From the NCBI GenBank assembly GCA_025464695.1, contig JAODNQ010000122.1:1-8183 (forward strand): 8,183 bases of DNA, given 5' to 3'. Below, piece by piece: positions 7,483-8,183 of the stretch (position 1 is the stretch's first letter; each line of letters begins with the position of its first letter). The DNA comes from Frankiales bacterium (GTDB taxonomy: Bacteria > Actinomycetota > Actinomycetes > Mycobacteriales > SCTD01). The notes under the pieces were generated by a model that was not told the DNA's origin, made no database searches, and was given only the letters and a program-made list of their open reading frames with translations. A program made the translations under genes and the position numbers.

Positions 7483-7590
7483 GGTCAGTGCCGGCGCTCG
7501 GACTCGCACGCCGTCGTCGTCGGGCTCGGTGACGGCTTGTTCGACGAGGAGGGACCTCTCGGACGGCCGCCCTTACCGCCCGCCTGCGAA

Positions 7591-8034
7591 CTAGCGCCCG
7601 CCGCCTCCGCGCTCGTCCCAGCGGCGCTTCCAGCGCTCCTCGAGCCGACCCTTCCAGCTCCCGGTCGTGCGCGGCGCGCGGCTGCGGGCGGGCCGGGTGG
7701 TCCCACGGGCACCACCGGCCGCCTCGCCGGAGCTGGCCACCGGACTGGCGGACGAGGACCCGGTACCGAGCCGCTTCCAGCTGGACAGGGCGAGCAGGAG
7801 CGCACCCAGCATGACGACGAACCCAGCGACGCCGACGACGAACTGCTGAGCCACGACGCCCACGAGCATGAGCCCGAAGCCGAGGGCGAGCACCAGAGCC
7901 GCCCGCCGGAGCCGGCGCCGCATGTGGCTGCGCAGGTCGGTGGAGCGGACCGTCGAAGCGAACTTCGGATCCTCGGCGTACAGGGCACGCTCGATCTGGT
8001 CGAGCAGTCGCTGCTCGTGCTCAGAGAGCGGCAC
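7591..8034 (-). CDS. DUF3040 family membrane protein
   Basis: The product is 147 residues. It begins VPLSEHEQRLLDQIERAL and continues to EDPKFAS, the typical DUF3040 N-terminus, then a basic stretch (RSHMRRRLRR, 35-44). Two transmembrane helices follow (about 45-62 and 65-84). The C-terminal tail starts Ser/Ala/Gly-rich and ends very basic and Trp-rich (SWKGRLEERWKRRWDER). The GTG at 8034 is chosen because the family starts with (M/V)PLSEHEQ and a strong GGGAGGGAG lies just upstream. The frame is open 23 codons further, but that part runs through the ribosome binding site. DUF3040 proteins are small actinobacterial membrane proteins of unknown function, and I recall that they are often encoded close to mraZ. 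It is convergent with the transglutaminase gene. Confidence 0.92.
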   Translation of the reverse strand: MPLSEHEQRLLDQIERALYAEDPKFASTVRSTDLRSHMRRRLRRAALVLALGFGLMLVGVVAQQFVVGVAGFVVMLGALLLALSSWKRLGTGSSSASPVASSGEAAGGARGTTRPARSRAPRTTGSWKGRLEERWKRRWDERGGGGR

Positions 8035-8108
8035 GGCGCTCCCTCCCGGAGGACGACGACCACGAGGATCGGGGCGGGCGTACCGCGGGACACCGCGGCA
8101 CACGACTG

Positions 8109-8137
8109 AGGATACGAGGGGCGAGCCCTTCCGTCAC
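8109..8137 (-). promoter_or_regulatory. Predicted promoter of the DUF3040 gene
   Basis: On the minus strand, GTGACG (8137-8132, close to the TTGACG -35 form) and TATCCT (8114-8109, matching TAnnnT) are 17 bp apart. Transcription would start near 8102, giving a leader of about 68 nt. Confidence 0.55.
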
Positions 8138-8150
8138 GACGAGTCGCCCT

Positions 8151-8173
8151 TCATCACAGTTCCCCTGTCACGA
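8151..8173. promoter_or_regulatory. Imperfect dyad upstream of the DUF3040 promoter
   Basis: TCATCACAG and CTGTCACGA form an inverted repeat with 7 of 9 positions matching and a 5-bp spacer. It sits just upstream of the predicted -35 element. It could be an operator, or part of the control or end region of a gene beyond the window. No regulator can be named. Confidence 0.25.
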
Positions 8174-8183
8174 CGTCGCACAC

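Larger units (their letters stand above)
7150..7590. other. Non-coding stretch between convergent genes
   Basis: This is 441 bp between the transglutaminase stop and the DUF3040 stop. Several frames remain open only because stop codons are rare at this base composition. None has family similarity, a ribosome binding site or a sensible protein composition. The first half is occupied by the tandem repeat (7199-7382). The second half has the 7460-7482 hairpin and otherwise nothing I recognise. Confidence 0.7.

Noticed and set aside
7474..8109. 211-codon plus-strand frame opposite DUF3040
   Set aside because: It is antisense to a gene with a recognised family start and two TM helices. No independent support.

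Overview
The base composition (roughly three quarters G+C, with nearly every third codon position G or C), the frequent GTG starts and the gene order all point to a high-GC actinobacterium. I cannot place it below class or phylum from this window. The window covers the upstream end of the division and cell wall (dcw) cluster on the minus strand, followed by a divergent three-gene envelope operon on the plus strand and a convergent DUF3040 gene.

Minus strand, in transcription order from about 2140 down to 1: a promoter overlapped by four 10-bp-spaced GTGGAG-type boxes, mraZ (2046-1615), a 240-bp gap with two hairpins, an unannotated-looking 53-residue membrane protein ORF (1374-1213), rsmH (1216-242), and the start of an ftsL-like gene (245 to the window edge). 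The small ORF, rsmH and ftsL-like genes overlap by 4 nt (GTGA) at each junction, which suggests translational coupling.

Plus strand: a MoxR-type AAA+ ATPase (2425-3423), a DUF58 membrane protein (3443-4804) and a membrane-bound transglutaminase-like protein (4801-7149). They are tightly packed, with a 19-bp gap and then an ATGA overlap. This is the classic MoxR/DUF58/transglutaminase trio: a chaperone-like ATPase with a vWA-like partner and a membrane-anchored extracytoplasmic papain-like domain.

The stretch 7150-7590 is non-coding. It holds a degenerate tandem repeat of about 51 bp and a hairpin between convergent genes. A DUF3040 two-TM protein (8034-7591, minus) with a recognisable promoter closes the window.

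Most of the region is ordinary, conserved actinobacterial content. The parts worth a second look are the small TM ORF coupled to rsmH, the MraZ-type boxes (at the mraZ promoter and, as a near-identical 16-mer, at two other places), the hairpin that pairs a perfect Shine-Dalgarno sequence with its own anti-SD, and the tandem repeat.
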